NCBI RefSeq assembly: GCF_021533835.1
Contig: NZ_JAKFYQ010000001.1
Coordinates: 67,001 to 131,000, forward strand
DNA length: 64,000 nt
Reading direction: 5' to 3'
Origin: Synechococcus sp. Nb3U1
Lineage (GTDB): Bacteria; Cyanobacteriota; Cyanobacteriia; Thermostichales; Thermostichaceae
A model generated the notes under the pieces. The model saw nothing but the letters and a program-made list of their open reading frames with translations, made no database searches and was not told where the DNA came from. Shown one piece after another: positions 47,262-56,485 of the stretch; the stretch's first letter is position 1, and the number at the start of each line of letters is the position of its first letter. Made by a program: the position numbers and the translations under genes.

Positions 47262-48650
47262 ATGACAGCCGTTCTCAAGCCCAGCACCTCTACAGGCTGG
47301 CTGACCGCCTGTATGGCCGAATGGCAAGAGATCGAGCTGATCACAGACAGTACCCAAGTGGGCAAACTCTCCCAAGACTGGCACCATTTCAGCCCCATTC
47401 TCAGGGAGCAATTGGCAGATAAACGGGCCCATTTCGTCGCTCGCCCTGTTGATGAGGCCCAAGTGATTCGCATCGCCCGCACCTGCGCCCAAAAGCGGAT
47501 CCCGATCACCCTGCGAGGCGGTGGCACCGGCAACTACGGGCAGGCTGTCCCTTTGTACGGTGGTGTGGTGTTGGATCTGTCGCGTATGCAGCGGATCGTC
47601 TGGGTGAAGCCGGGTTTGGCCCGGGTAGAAGCAGGAGTCCGGTTGACAGCACTGGATAAAGAAGCCCGTAAAATGCACTGGGAGCTGCGCATGTTCCCTT
47701 CCACGGCGGCAACTTCCACCTACGGTGGCTTTTTGGGAGGGGGCTTTGGCGGTGTTGGCTCCGTGAACTACGGCATTTTGAAAGAGCCCGGCAATGTGTA
47801 CGCGGTGCGGGTGATCACCCTAGAAGAGGAACCTCGGATCCTGGAGTTGCGGGGATCTGAGGTGGGACAAGTCACCCATTCTTGGGGCATCAGCGGCATC
47901 ATTACGGAGCTGGAAATTTCCTTGGCACGGGCGCAGCCCTGGGCGGAGTGCATCATTGCCTTCTCGAACGTGATGGATTCGGTACGCTTTGGGTTTGATT
48001 TGGCCAATGCCCCCGGGATCCCCACCCGCTTGGTCAGCCAGCATGCTTGGCCGATCCCCAGCTACTTCACGGCGCTGCGAGAGCACATTCCGAGTGGATC
48101 CCATTGTGTGCTGGCTATTTTCATCGAGCCTGGGTACGAAGCTCTACAAGCCCTGGCCCAAGAGCATGGGGGCACCCTCTGTTGGGTGAAGGCTGCCGCA
48201 GATGCGGGCAGAGGCACCACCCTCACCGACTATTGCTTTAACCACACCACCTTGCACGCTCGAGCAGCGGATCCAGGGCTGACCTATATTCAAAGTCGCT
48301 TTCCTGCTGATCCAAGCGAAAGTTTGCGACTGATCGAGCAGATGATCGATCATTTTGGGGAAGAAGTAGTGATGCACATCGAATTTCAACGGGTGGGTGG
48401 GCGAGTTATCGCTGGCGGTGGGCAGGTGGTGCGTTATTCCACTCCTGAACGCTTGCAGGCGATCATGACCTTTCATGAGCAACATGGGGTGACCATTCCC
48501 AACCCCCATACCTACCTGTTGGAAGAAGCAGGCAAAAAAGTCGTGGATCCTAAACAAGTGCTTTTTAACCAACAGGTGGATCCCTATGGGTTGCTCAATC
48601 CTGGCAAGACCTTATCTCGTCCTGTTTCCAACGGTATCTCTTGCTCTTAA
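47262..48650 (+). CDS. FAD-binding oxidoreductase (GlcD-like, FAD_binding_4)
   Basis: About 462 residues of the vanillyl-alcohol-oxidase-type flavoprotein family. The FAD pyrophosphate loop is ITLRGGGTGNYGQAV, with the second site STAATSTYGGFLGGGFGGVGS and SWGISGIITELEI. The C-terminal FNQQVDPYGLLNPGK ends the cap domain as in glycolate or lactate oxidases. ATG 47262 is used; the frame is open from 47178 close to the MITE. Substrate unknown, probably a 2-hydroxyacid. Confidence 0.87.
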   Translation: MTAVLKPSTSTGWLTACMAEWQEIELITDSTQVGKLSQDWHHFSPILREQLADKRAHFVARPVDEAQVIRIARTCAQKRIPITLRGGGTGNYGQAVPLYGGVVLDLSRMQRIVWVKPGLARVEAGVRLTALDKEARKMHWELRMFPSTAATSTYGGFLGGGFGGVGSVNYGILKEPGNVYAVRVITLEEEPRILELRGSEVGQVTHSWGISGIITELEISLARAQPWAECIIAFSNVMDSVRFGFDLANAPGIPTRLVSQHAWPIPSYFTALREHIPSGSHCVLAIFIEPGYEALQALAQEHGGTLCWVKAAADAGRGTTLTDYCFNHTTLHARAADPGLTYIQSRFPADPSESLRLIEQMIDHFGEEVVMHIEFQRVGGRVIAGGGQVVRYSTPERLQAIMTFHEQHGVTIPNPHTYLLEEAGKKVVDPKQVLFNQQVDPYGLLNPGKTLSRPVSNGISCS

Positions 48651-48781
48651 ATAGGCCTTCAACCCCTCTGGAATAGCCATAAGTTGTGACTATAGGTTGT
48701 GACCGGACGCACACCACGCTAAAAGCCCCCTAACAAATCGGAAAATGCTGCTCTGCACCGCCAACGCGATAGGGTTATGGT

Positions 48782-49564
48782 ATGGGGATGAAACGAACAC
48801 CGCCTCTTTCGGATCGACCGCTGATCGGCATTACCACTCGCAATCGTAACGACGAGGGCAACTTTATCGCGCCGGGCCGTTACATCGATGCCATTCGGGC
48901 TGCCGGAGGGATCCCCATCTTATTTCCTCCGGGCGAGAGTGAACCGCAGGTTTTGCTGTCTTTGGTGGATGGACTGGTGTTGACGGGGGGTGGCGATCTC
49001 TGCCCCAGTACCTATGGTGAGGATCCCGAGCATCCCAAGGTGCGCTATGTCAACTCAGAACGGGATCGATTTGAGGTGGCTCTAGCTGAAGCTGTGATGA
49101 GTCAAGGGATCCCCGTGTTGGGCATTTGTCGGGGGATGCAGTTGTTGAATGTGGTCAGTGGCGGCAAACTGATCCCACATGTGCCGGATGTGTACGATGA
49201 ACTGGATCATTTCAACCCAGAAGATCGTAAACCCATTCACCATAAAGTCAGCATTCTCAGCTCGACACGACTGCAACAAATCATCGGTGCCGAGGAAATC
49301 TCGGTGGTGTCTTGGCATCATCAGGCCATTTGTGATGTACCAGCGGGGTGGCGTTTGTCCGCTTGCTCTACGGATGAGCTGATTGAGGCGATCGAGCACG
49401 AAACGCACCCTTGGGCAGTTGCCGTGCAGTGGCACCCAGAATTTACTTTTGAAGAGGCTGAGCATTTTCGTCTTTTTCAGGAGTTTGTCCGGGCAACCCG
49501 TCAGTTTTCACCGCGCTTGGCGGGCATGGTGTCCAACACTGGGCCAACACCCCAGGTGGCTTAA
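48782..49564 (+). CDS. Class I glutamine amidotransferase-like hydrolase (PuuD type)
   Basis: 260 residues. Nucleophile Cys116 in GICRGMQLLN, and His and Glu in VQWHPEF near 220 form the triad; TGGGDLCPSTY and WHHQAICDV are typical of the gamma-glutamyl-GABA hydrolase family. No separate synthetase domain, so it is a stand-alone hydrolase. Start at ATG 48782 or 48788. The 131-bp gap before it has GTTGTGAC twice (48683-48690, 48696-48703). Confidence 0.9.
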   Translation: MGMKRTPPLSDRPLIGITTRNRNDEGNFIAPGRYIDAIRAAGGIPILFPPGESEPQVLLSLVDGLVLTGGGDLCPSTYGEDPEHPKVRYVNSERDRFEVALAEAVMSQGIPVLGICRGMQLLNVVSGGKLIPHVPDVYDELDHFNPEDRKPIHHKVSILSSTRLQQIIGAEEISVVSWHHQAICDVPAGWRLSACSTDELIEAIEHETHPWAVAVQWHPEFTFEEAEHFRLFQEFVRATRQFSPRLAGMVSNTGPTPQVA

Positions 49565-49749
49565 GGGTTGATCAGCGGCTAGTAAGCCGCAATCCGGGTG
49601 GATCCTCTGGGGAGCAACACTCGCACCCGATCCTTTTGACCGATTTCGACCATGGGATGAATGCCTGGGATCCCAGCCGGAGAACCTTGGCAATTGGGCG
49701 ACTGTATGGTGTATCGTCTGGAGCGAACAGATCGGGGGAACTCAGTCCT

Positions 49750-51957
49750 GTGCATCGAATTGCAGCGGTACCGGGGGGATGGGATCCCTCGCAATCTGGG
49801 GTCATCTTTCTAGAACAGGATCCGGCTCCTGTGGTGGTGCTCACCGCAGCGGATACTGATCTGGGTGCGCTGGCAGGGGCGATGCAGCTGCTGCCGCAGG
49901 GGTTCCCGGCAGTACGGGCGGCCAACTTGTTGCAATTACAACAGCCCTTGAGCATTGATGACTATGCGGAGAAGGTTTTGCGGCAGGCACGGCTCATCCT
50001 AATTCGGCTGTTGGGGGGGCGGGCCTATTGGAGCTATGGGCTGGAAGTGGCCAAACAGGTCGTCGCTGAGGAAGGATCCCATCTGATTGTCATGCCAGGG
50101 GATGATCGTCCCGATTGGGATCTGGTTAGCCATTCCACCGTCAGCTTGGCAGTAGCGGATCGGGTATGGCGGTACTGGCTGGAGGGGGGATCCGAGAATG
50201 TGGCAGCCAGTCTCTCTTTTTTGGCTACAGAAGTCTTGGGTTGTGTGTATCCGGTAGGGGATCCCCAGGTGCTGCCCAGGCTGGGGATGTACACGCCTCC
50301 CACGACTCCGAGAGGGGATCCGGCTGTGGGGATTTTGTTGTATCGCGCCCATGTGCTAGCGGGCAATACGGAGCCGGTGGATCAACTGACCGCAGCCTTG
50401 GCCCGACGAGGGTTACAGCCCATTTGCCTTTACACCTCCGGCCTGCAAGAACCGAACTTCCCCCAGGCAATACGGGATCATTTTGGGGGCCAAATTGAAG
50501 TTTTATTGAACACCACCAGTTTTTCTTTGGCGCGATTGGACAGTGACCAGCCTGATGTCAGCCTTTGGCAGGCCCTGGATGTGCCGGTATTGCAGGTGAT
50601 CTTAAGTGGCGGATCCCAGCCCAGTTGGCAAGCCTCCAGGCGGGGGTTGGGGGCGCGGGATTTGGCCATGAATGTGGCCTTGCCGGAGGTGGATGGGCGA
50701 ATTGTCAGTCGGGCGGTTTCTTTCAAGGCAGTACGACAAGTGGATCCCCGATTGCAGACGGAGGTGATGGCTTATGAGGCCGTACTGGATCGGGTGGAGT
50801 TTGTAGCGGATCTGGCGACCAACTGGGTAAGGTTGCGGCGTACCCCCATTTCAGAGCGGCGGCTGGCGTTGATCCTGGCCAATTACCCCAACCGGGACGG
50901 GCGGCTGGCCAATGGGGTCGGGCTAGATACCCCCGCCAGTTGTGGACAGATTCTCCAGGCCCTCCAGGCAACGGGCTACAGGATCCCCTGGCTACCCCAA
51001 AGCGGAGATGAACTGATCACCTGGCTAACCCACGGCTACACTTATGACCCCCTGGGATCCCTGCGTCCTGTCCAGCAATCCCTTGCGGCACAAGTGTATC
51101 GGGAGTGGTTCGGACAACTGCCGGACGAGATCCAGACCCAGCTCATCGAGCAATGGGGGGATCCGCCCCCTCGGGATATTCCGGTTGTGGGTCTACAGTT
51201 GGGGCAGGTGTTTGTTGGCATCCAACCACCACGAGGGTATGACCGGGATCCGGCCTTGAACTACCACGCTCCGGATTTAGTGCCTCCCCATGAGTATTTG
51301 GCTTTTTATCTGTGGCTGCGACAGGTGTTTGGAGCACAGGCCATCGTGCATGTGGGCAAGCATGGCAACCTAGAATGGCTGCCGGGCAAGGGATCGGCCC
51401 TTTCTGCCGAGTGTTACCCAGAGATTGCCCTGGGGCCCATGCCTCACTTTTACCCATTTATCGTCAATGATCCTGGGGAGGGATCCCAGGCGAAGCGCCG
51501 TGCCCAAGCGGTAATTATCGACCACCTCACGCCACCCCTGACCCGTGCCGAGTTGTATGGCCCTTTGGCAGAATTGGAGCGGCTCATGGATGAGTATGTA
51601 GCGGCAGAACAGTTGGATCCCGGACGTTGTCCTTTGATTCGTGCCCAAATTCAGGAAATAGCCCGAACTGAACATTTGAATGAGCTGTTCAATCTGCAAA
51701 CGGAGGAGGATCTGAATCGGTTGGATGGCTATCTATGTGAGCTCAAAGAATCCCAGATTCGGGATGGGTTACACATTTTGGGCCGCATCCCAGAAGGAGA
51801 TCAACTGATCGATTTGCTGGCAGCTTTGGCTCGCTACCCCGGCAACGGCCAACTGGGCCTCACTCAAGCTATTGCCCAAGACTGGGGATGGGAATGGGAT
51901 CCCCTGACGGCCAATCTAACGGATCCCTGGCCGACCCCTTCCGTGAAGTTGCGATAA
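49750..51957 (+). CDS. cobN: CobN/ChlH-type chelatase large subunit, C-terminally truncated
   Basis: Metal-inserting subunit of cobaltochelatase (or magnesium chelatase-like). Conserved blocks: HRIAAVPGGWDP at the N-terminus, VLTAADTDLGALA, LILANYPNRDGRLANGVGLD, GIQPPRGYDRDPALNYHAPD, VHVGKHGNLEWLPGKG and PFIVNDPGEGSQAKRRAQA. GTG 49750 with GGGGGA upstream gives the family start; TTG 49636 is the longest frame. Only 735 residues: it stops after LTANLTDPWPTP, whereas CobN has about 1200-1300, so the last third is missing. A terminator hairpin follows closely. The C-terminal half could be encoded elsewhere. Confidence 0.88.
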   Translation: MHRIAAVPGGWDPSQSGVIFLEQDPAPVVVLTAADTDLGALAGAMQLLPQGFPAVRAANLLQLQQPLSIDDYAEKVLRQARLILIRLLGGRAYWSYGLEVAKQVVAEEGSHLIVMPGDDRPDWDLVSHSTVSLAVADRVWRYWLEGGSENVAASLSFLATEVLGCVYPVGDPQVLPRLGMYTPPTTPRGDPAVGILLYRAHVLAGNTEPVDQLTAALARRGLQPICLYTSGLQEPNFPQAIRDHFGGQIEVLLNTTSFSLARLDSDQPDVSLWQALDVPVLQVILSGGSQPSWQASRRGLGARDLAMNVALPEVDGRIVSRAVSFKAVRQVDPRLQTEVMAYEAVLDRVEFVADLATNWVRLRRTPISERRLALILANYPNRDGRLANGVGLDTPASCGQILQALQATGYRIPWLPQSGDELITWLTHGYTYDPLGSLRPVQQSLAAQVYREWFGQLPDEIQTQLIEQWGDPPPRDIPVVGLQLGQVFVGIQPPRGYDRDPALNYHAPDLVPPHEYLAFYLWLRQVFGAQAIVHVGKHGNLEWLPGKGSALSAECYPEIALGPMPHFYPFIVNDPGEGSQAKRRAQAVIIDHLTPPLTRAELYGPLAELERLMDEYVAAEQLDPGRCPLIRAQIQEIARTEHLNELFNLQTEEDLNRLDGYLCELKESQIRDGLHILGRIPEGDQLIDLLAALARYPGNGQLGLTQAIAQDWGWEWDPLTANLTDPWPTPSVKLR

Positions 51958-51970
51958 AAAATCAAGACAA

Positions 51971-52008
51971 TAAAGGAGTTGATGGGGATCCCCGAATCAA
52001 CTCCTTTA
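51971..52008. terminator. Strong hairpin between cobN and rbp
   Basis: TAAAGGAGTTGAT (51971-51983) and ATCAACTCCTTTA (51996-52008) form a perfect 13-bp stem; the loop itself contains GGGGATCCCC. On the minus strand a T-rich stretch follows, fitting a terminator for rbp; it probably also stops cobN transcripts. Confidence 0.7.
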
Positions 52009-52073
52009 CCGGCAGCGAACTATGGGCGACTGTGACCTACTGAGCTAGCAGCAGCCAGCAGAATCAACAAAAA

Positions 52074-52382
52074 TCAATAGCGGCTTTGGAAATTGCGACG
52101 ACGATCGCCACCGCTACCACCACCAAAGGCAGGACGCTCCTCCCGTGGACGAGCCTTGTTCACCTTCAGATCACGCCCCATCCACTCTGCTCCATCCAGA
52201 GCAGCAATGGCAGCTTCTTCTTCAGTGTCCGAGCTCATTTCCACAAAGCCAAAGCCGCGAATGCGGCCCGTTTCACGATCAGCAGGGATTTGCACCCGCT
52301 TCACAGAACCATATTCAGCAAAAACAGCGGTCAAATCCGCTTCAGTTACCTTAAAGGAAAGGTTACCGACATAAATCGACAT
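52074..52382 (-). CDS. RRM-domain RNA-binding protein (Rbp)
   Basis: 102 residues. One RNA recognition motif: RNP2 IYVGNL at the N-terminus and RNP1 RGFGFVEM around residues 43-50, then a Gly/Arg-rich tail (GGGSGGDRRRNFQSRY). Cyanobacterial members are cold-inducible and bind RNA, also guiding mRNA to thylakoids in some reports. The 272 bp upstream to the transporter gene are long enough for the extended 5' leader common in this family, but I see no motif I can name. Confidence 0.93.
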   Translation of the reverse strand: MSIYVGNLSFKVTEADLTAVFAEYGSVKRVQIPADRETGRIRGFGFVEMSSDTEEEAAIAALDGAEWMGRDLKVNKARPREERPAFGGGSGGDRRRNFQSRY

Positions 52383-52654
52383 GAACAGATCTCCGAAAGA
52401 GAGAGAGTAACAACAACTGAGATGTTCGGAGAGCCGTCTGCCAATACGAAACGTGAAAACCCGTCAAGACCAGAAGAAACGAACACTGCAACCGACAGAA
52501 ATCTCGAACTACAGCATAACACAGAGACAGAACCTCACCCACCCCCATTTACAAATGGTCAGGATAGGGTCAGGATCAGGGAGTTTCTTGGGTCACGCCC
52601 CCTCACTTAGGGCTCCCAACCGGGTTCATTCCCGATGATTTTTATGGAGCTGAC

Positions 52655-53884
52655 TCAGCGCAACCACAGCCAGGTGAAGCCCAAGGTCAGCACCGTCAGG
52701 GGCAAGCCAAAGCGCAAATGCTCCCCAAAGGTGAGGATGTAGCCTTTTTTCGCTGCCGCTTCAACCGTGATCAAGTTGGCCACCGCCCCAAATAGGGTGA
52801 GATTGCCCGCCAAAGTGGATCCAGCAGCCAGAAGCAACCATGCGGTGGAATCCTGTCGTGGGATCAAAGACTGCAACAACAATACCGCCGGCACATTGGA
52901 GATCACGTTCGACAACACCGCCACACTCCCTAACAAACTCACCGGGGATCCCACTAGCCCCTCCGCCAAAGGCCATAGGCTTGTCCCCCATGGGCTCGCT
53001 GCCACCAGCTCCCGCGTCGCCCGCGTCAGGATAAACAGCCCAGAAAACATCACCAATAGGTTCCAGTCCACCTGCCCTAAGAATCGTTCCGGTTTCAACC
53101 TGCGGGTGATCAATAACAGGGCCGCCGCCACCAAGGCGGATTCCGCCAACGGGATCCCGGCCACAAACGCTACAAATAGCCCCCCCGTAATCACCACACT
53201 CTTGCGCAACAGGGGCGGATAGAGCCGCAGCGGTATCCAGGGCACCTCTGCAAAGGGTTTCAACGAGCGCACCTGGGGGTAGTACAGCCAGAGCAACCCC
53301 ACCTCCAAGAGCAACCCCACTATCGCAATCGGTGTCATGGAGCTGGCAAATTCCAGGTAGCCAATGCCCGAAAAAGAACCGATCAGAATATTCTGGGGGT
53401 TACCGCTCAGGGTAGCGACAGAGCCCAGGTTTGTAGCCGCCGCCAGCGCCAACAAGTAAGGGATCGGGTTTAACCCCAGCACCGTCGTCACCTGCAAGGT
53501 TAGGGGAGTGAACACCAGCGCCAGGGTGTCATTGAGCAGAAAAGCCGAGAGCAACCCGCTGCCCAACACCAGCATGATCAGCAGGCCAAAGGGGCTACGG
53601 CTGGCGCGAATCAGGCCCACCAGAGCCACCTGAAACGCACCCCCATAAGATAGGCTGGCATTCACCACCATCATGCTCAGTAAAAACACGATCGTGGTCG
53701 GATCGATCGCCCCCCATGCCTGCGGCAACGACAAAGCCCCCAAGCCGATCAATAGAGCCGATCCCACTAGAGCAATCGTGGCCCGGTTCATGCGCAATCT
53801 GGGCAGGGATCCTAGGCCCAGCCCGATATAGCTCAGGCCAAGCACCAGCCACGACAACTCTTCCACCCCTAGCCTCTCATGCAC
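52655..53884 (-). CDS. Anion/arsenite-type transporter (ArsB/NhaD-SLC13 superfamily)
   Basis: 409-residue protein with about ten to eleven membrane helices. Blocks LLNDTLALVFTPL, AAATNLGSVATLSGNPQNIL and the second inverted repeat SNVISNVPAVLLL and GSTLAGNLTLFGAVANLI are typical for the ion-transporter superfamily that includes ArsB and the SLC13 carboxylate/sulfate carriers. The start is GTG 53884. Substrate cannot be fixed; no arsenic genes are near. It lies between rbp and the cysC region; linkage to cysC hints at sulfate but is only circumstantial. Confidence 0.85.
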   Translation of the reverse strand: MHERLGVEELSWLVLGLSYIGLGLGSLPRLRMNRATIALVGSALLIGLGALSLPQAWGAIDPTTIVFLLSMMVVNASLSYGGAFQVALVGLIRASRSPFGLLIMLVLGSGLLSAFLLNDTLALVFTPLTLQVTTVLGLNPIPYLLALAAATNLGSVATLSGNPQNILIGSFSGIGYLEFASSMTPIAIVGLLLEVGLLWLYYPQVRSLKPFAEVPWIPLRLYPPLLRKSVVITGGLFVAFVAGIPLAESALVAAALLLITRRLKPERFLGQVDWNLLVMFSGLFILTRATRELVAASPWGTSLWPLAEGLVGSPVSLLGSVAVLSNVISNVPAVLLLQSLIPRQDSTAWLLLAAGSTLAGNLTLFGAVANLITVEAAAKKGYILTFGEHLRFGLPLTVLTLGFTWLWLR

Positions 53885-53910
53885 TGATAAAACACAAAAC
53901 TTAGCTCAAA

Positions 53911-54024
53911 AAAGAACCAGCGTTGACTAACAGACCCACGGGTCGGCAGACTCCTCAAGTCGATTTACGTGCGGTGCTCAACGCGATTTTCTACCGTGCC
54001 GGCAACGGTATCCAATGGCGAGCT
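53911..54024 (+). pseudogene. IS5-type transposase N-terminal fragment
   Basis: This frame reads KEPALTNRPTGRQTPQVDLR then AVLNAIFYRAGNGIQWRA, matching the DUF4096-like start of IS5-family transposases (LREVLNAIFY..R.G.QWR). It is cut off exactly where MITE copy 3 begins. No start codon or the rest of the transposase is present. Confidence 0.65.
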
Positions 54025-54108
54025 ACAGCAGCAGATTCAGGTTAATCCCTCGCTCGATAAGTTTTTTGCCTGGCTCAAGGGCCTGCATGAAGTTGGAAAA
54101 AGGCTGTA
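54024..54108. mobile_element. MITE-like element, deleted copy 3 (85 bp)
   Basis: The right end GGAAAAAGGCTGTA (54095-54108) has one extra A; the left end keeps only TACAGC, followed by AGCAGATTCAG as in copy 2, so about 20 bp of the left part is missing. The body (CCTGGCTCAAGGGCCTG, 54069-54085) is very close to copy 2. It lies 28 bp past the cysC stop. Confidence 0.7.
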
Positions 54109-54136
54109 TGCCGATTTCCCCCGTGGTAAACAGTCT

Positions 54137-54664
54137 CTAAAGGTATTCTTTGTCTTGTAAGCATCGCATCACCTGATGGACACCTTCGGAGATGCTGTGT
54201 TCGGCAGTTTTGCAGATCACTTCCGGGGAGTCTGGTGGCTCATAAGGATCATCAATGCCGGTAAAGTTCTGGATCAATCCGGCTCGTGCTTTTTGGTAAA
54301 GTCCTTTCACATCCCGGCTTTCGCATACCGCCAGCGGTGCATCTACAAACACTTCAATAAAGTTGCCGATGTGTTGACGAACTTCCTGCCGTACCACTCG
54401 ATAAGGGGAAATGGCCGACACCAGCACAATCACCCCCTGCCGGGTCAAAAGCCCTGCCACAAAGCCTATGCGGCGAATGTTCTCATCCCGATCCGCTTTG
54501 CTAAAGCCCAACCCCTTGGTGAGGTGTTGCCGCACTACATCTCCGTCTAATACCTCCACCGGCAGCCCCCAAGCGCGCAATTGTTGGGCCACGCCTTGGC
54601 TCAGGGTGGTTTTGCCCGCTCCGCTCAGCCCTGTAAACCAAACCGTTACCCCCCGCCGCGACAT
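54137..54664 (-). CDS. cysC: Adenylylsulfate kinase
   Basis: Phosphorylates APS to PAPS in sulfate assimilation. 175 residues: P-loop GLSGAGKTTLSQ, DGDVVRQHLTKGLGFSKADRDENIRR, SAISPYRVVRQEVRQ and FVDAPLAVCESRDVKGLY are all APS-kinase signatures; DDPYEPPDSPEV closes the fold. Stand-alone kinase without sulfurylase. Divergent from argD. Confidence 0.95.
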   Translation of the reverse strand: MSRRGVTVWFTGLSGAGKTTLSQGVAQQLRAWGLPVEVLDGDVVRQHLTKGLGFSKADRDENIRRIGFVAGLLTRQGVIVLVSAISPYRVVRQEVRQHIGNFIEVFVDAPLAVCESRDVKGLYQKARAGLIQNFTGIDDPYEPPDSPEVICKTAEHSISEGVHQVMRCLQDKEYL

Positions 54665-54770
54665 CCGTTGGCTCCCTTACCTTTGAGTCTCGTCAGGATA
54701 TCATCCCGAAAAGCACGGTGATACACTCGAAGGATTGTGCATCCTACCCACCTTTCAGCTCTCCTTAGCT

Positions 54771-56033
54771 ATGTCACCCCTGTCTTCTACCCTTGTTGAG
54801 GCCACCACGGGATCCCCGACAACCGCTGCTCTGTTTGCCGACCATGTGATGTCCACCTACGGGCGCTATCCCCTGACGTTGGTGCGCGGGCAGGGATGTC
54901 GCGTTTGGGATGAACAGGGGCGTGAGTATCTGGATTTTGTGGCTGGCATCGCCACCTGCACCTTGGGCCATGCTCACCCGGTTTGGATTCAGGCCCTTAC
55001 AGAACAAGCGCAACGACTGCACCACATTTCCAACCTCTACTACAACCCTCCGCAGGCGCAACTGGCCCAGTGGCTGACCCAACATTCTTGTGCCGACAAG
55101 GTGTTTTTTTGCAATTCTGGGGCGGAGGCCAATGAAGGGGCGCTCAAACTGGCTCGCAAGTATGCCCATACGGTGCGCGGGATCTCAGATCCGGTGATTC
55201 TCACCGCTCATGCCAGCTTTCATGGCCGCACCCTAGCCACCGTCACCGCCACTGGCCAGCCCAAATACCAAAAAGACTTTGCTCCCCTTGTCCCCGGCTT
55301 TGCCTACATTCCCTACAACGACATTGAGGGTACCGAAGCGGTTTTGAACCAATTTGGCGAGCGAGTCTGCGCCGTGTTGCTGGAGCCGTTGCAAGGAGAA
55401 GGGGGGGTTTTACCAGGGGATCCCGCCTATTTTCAATGGTTGCGCCAGGTGTGTACCCAACGGGGCATTTTGCTGATTTTGGATGAGGTGCAGGTGGGCA
55501 TGGGCCGTACCGGTAGGCTCTGGGGCCACTGCCATTTGGGGGTAGAGCCGGATGTGTTTACCTTGGCGAAAGGTTTGGCGGGCGGCATCCCAATTGGGGC
55601 TTTGTTGGCGAAGGACTTTTGTGCCGTATTTCAGCCGGGGGATCATGCCAGTACCTTTGGAGGTAACCCCTTGGCCTGTGCGGTGGGCTTGGCGGTCTGT
55701 CGCACCTTGATGCTGGAAAGTTTGGTTTGGAATGCTCAGCAAACAGGGGCCTATTTGCGCCAAGGCTTATCTCGACTGGCGGAACGATTCCCCGAGCTGA
55801 TCCAGCAGGTACGGGGTTGGGGCCTGATCCAGGGGTTGATGGTGCGGATCCCGGCAGCTGACGTGGTGAAGGCAGCGATGGATTCGGGGCTGTTGTTGGT
55901 GCCGGCAGGATCTCAGGTGGTGCGATTTGTGCCGCCTCTGATTGTCACTCCGGCGGAGATCGACCAGGCGTTGGCTTTGCTGGGATCCGCCCTAGAAGGG
56001 TTGGCTGCTTCCCATTCAGGTGCAGGAACCTAG
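54771..56033 (+). CDS. argD: Acetylornithine aminotransferase
   Basis: PLP-dependent class III aminotransferase for arginine synthesis, about 420 residues. FFCNSGAEANEGALKLAR, GRTLATVTATGQPKYQ, LILDEVQVGMGRTGRLWG and the PLP-binding Lys in FTLAKGLAGGIPIGALL are diagnostic. ATG 54771 precedes the conserved part; the frame is open from 54735. Its stop overlaps by 4 bp the end of the converging gene at 56030. Confidence 0.93.
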   Translation: MSPLSSTLVEATTGSPTTAALFADHVMSTYGRYPLTLVRGQGCRVWDEQGREYLDFVAGIATCTLGHAHPVWIQALTEQAQRLHHISNLYYNPPQAQLAQWLTQHSCADKVFFCNSGAEANEGALKLARKYAHTVRGISDPVILTAHASFHGRTLATVTATGQPKYQKDFAPLVPGFAYIPYNDIEGTEAVLNQFGERVCAVLLEPLQGEGGVLPGDPAYFQWLRQVCTQRGILLILDEVQVGMGRTGRLWGHCHLGVEPDVFTLAKGLAGGIPIGALLAKDFCAVFQPGDHASTFGGNPLACAVGLAVCRTLMLESLVWNAQQTGAYLRQGLSRLAERFPELIQQVRGWGLIQGLMVRIPAADVVKAAMDSGLLLVPAGSQVVRFVPPLIVTPAEIDQALALLGSALEGLAASHSGAGT

Positions 56034-56485
56034 CTTTGAGAGGGTTGTTCCCAGGCTTGTTGCAAAAACTCCTGCAACAACTGGCGGGCCGGCTGTTCAG
56101 AGCCCTGCGGATCCCTGGCCTGTTCCATCAGGGGCAAAATGTCTTCTGCATAGGCTGGCACAAACCCGGCGGCGGGCCAGAGCAGATCGGAGGTCGAGCG
56201 TAGATTCCACACCTGGGATCCCTGTTTGAGCGAGAGAGGCCGTACCCAGAGCATGACTGGGGATCCCGATTGAGTGCCGGAGTTTGACTCAAGATTGTGG
56301 GGAGAAGCCTGAATTAGCTCCACGTATAGGGTAGCTTGCCGTCCCTGCAAGGTGAGGATGGGGCGGGGCGGCGACGTGGGGTTCACTTCCACTGGAACAG
56401 GCAAAGGGCGACCCTCCAAATGGAGAACGGAATCAACATCATCACCGGAACCACATTTGGCAGGCAGAGAGGGCAACAAGGTCAT
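56030..56485 (-). CDS. Conserved-looking cyanobacterial protein of unknown function
   Basis: About 151 residues; not recognised. It has a beta-rich N-terminal half with LEGRPLPVPVEVNPTSPP and ILTLQGRQATLYVELIQ, and an alpha-helical C-terminal part ending QLLQEFLQQAWEQ. No membrane helix or signal peptide. ATG 56485 is preferred over 56500. Coding is supported by GGATCC in frame and tight convergence with argD. Confidence 0.6.
   Translation of the reverse strand: MTLLPSLPAKCGSGDDVDSVLHLEGRPLPVPVEVNPTSPPRPILTLQGRQATLYVELIQASPHNLESNSGTQSGSPVMLWVRPLSLKQGSQVWNLRSTSDLLWPAAGFVPAYAEDILPLMEQARDPQGSEQPARQLLQEFLQQAWEQPSQS

Noticed and set aside
48720-48760. Fourth MITE copy near AAATCGGAAAATGC
   Set aside because: Only a short match to the right end, with two mismatches, and no left end at the expected distance.
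51958-52070. Continuation of cobN in another frame after the stop at 51957
   Set aside because: The following bases form the terminator hairpin and give no CobN-like residues in any frame.
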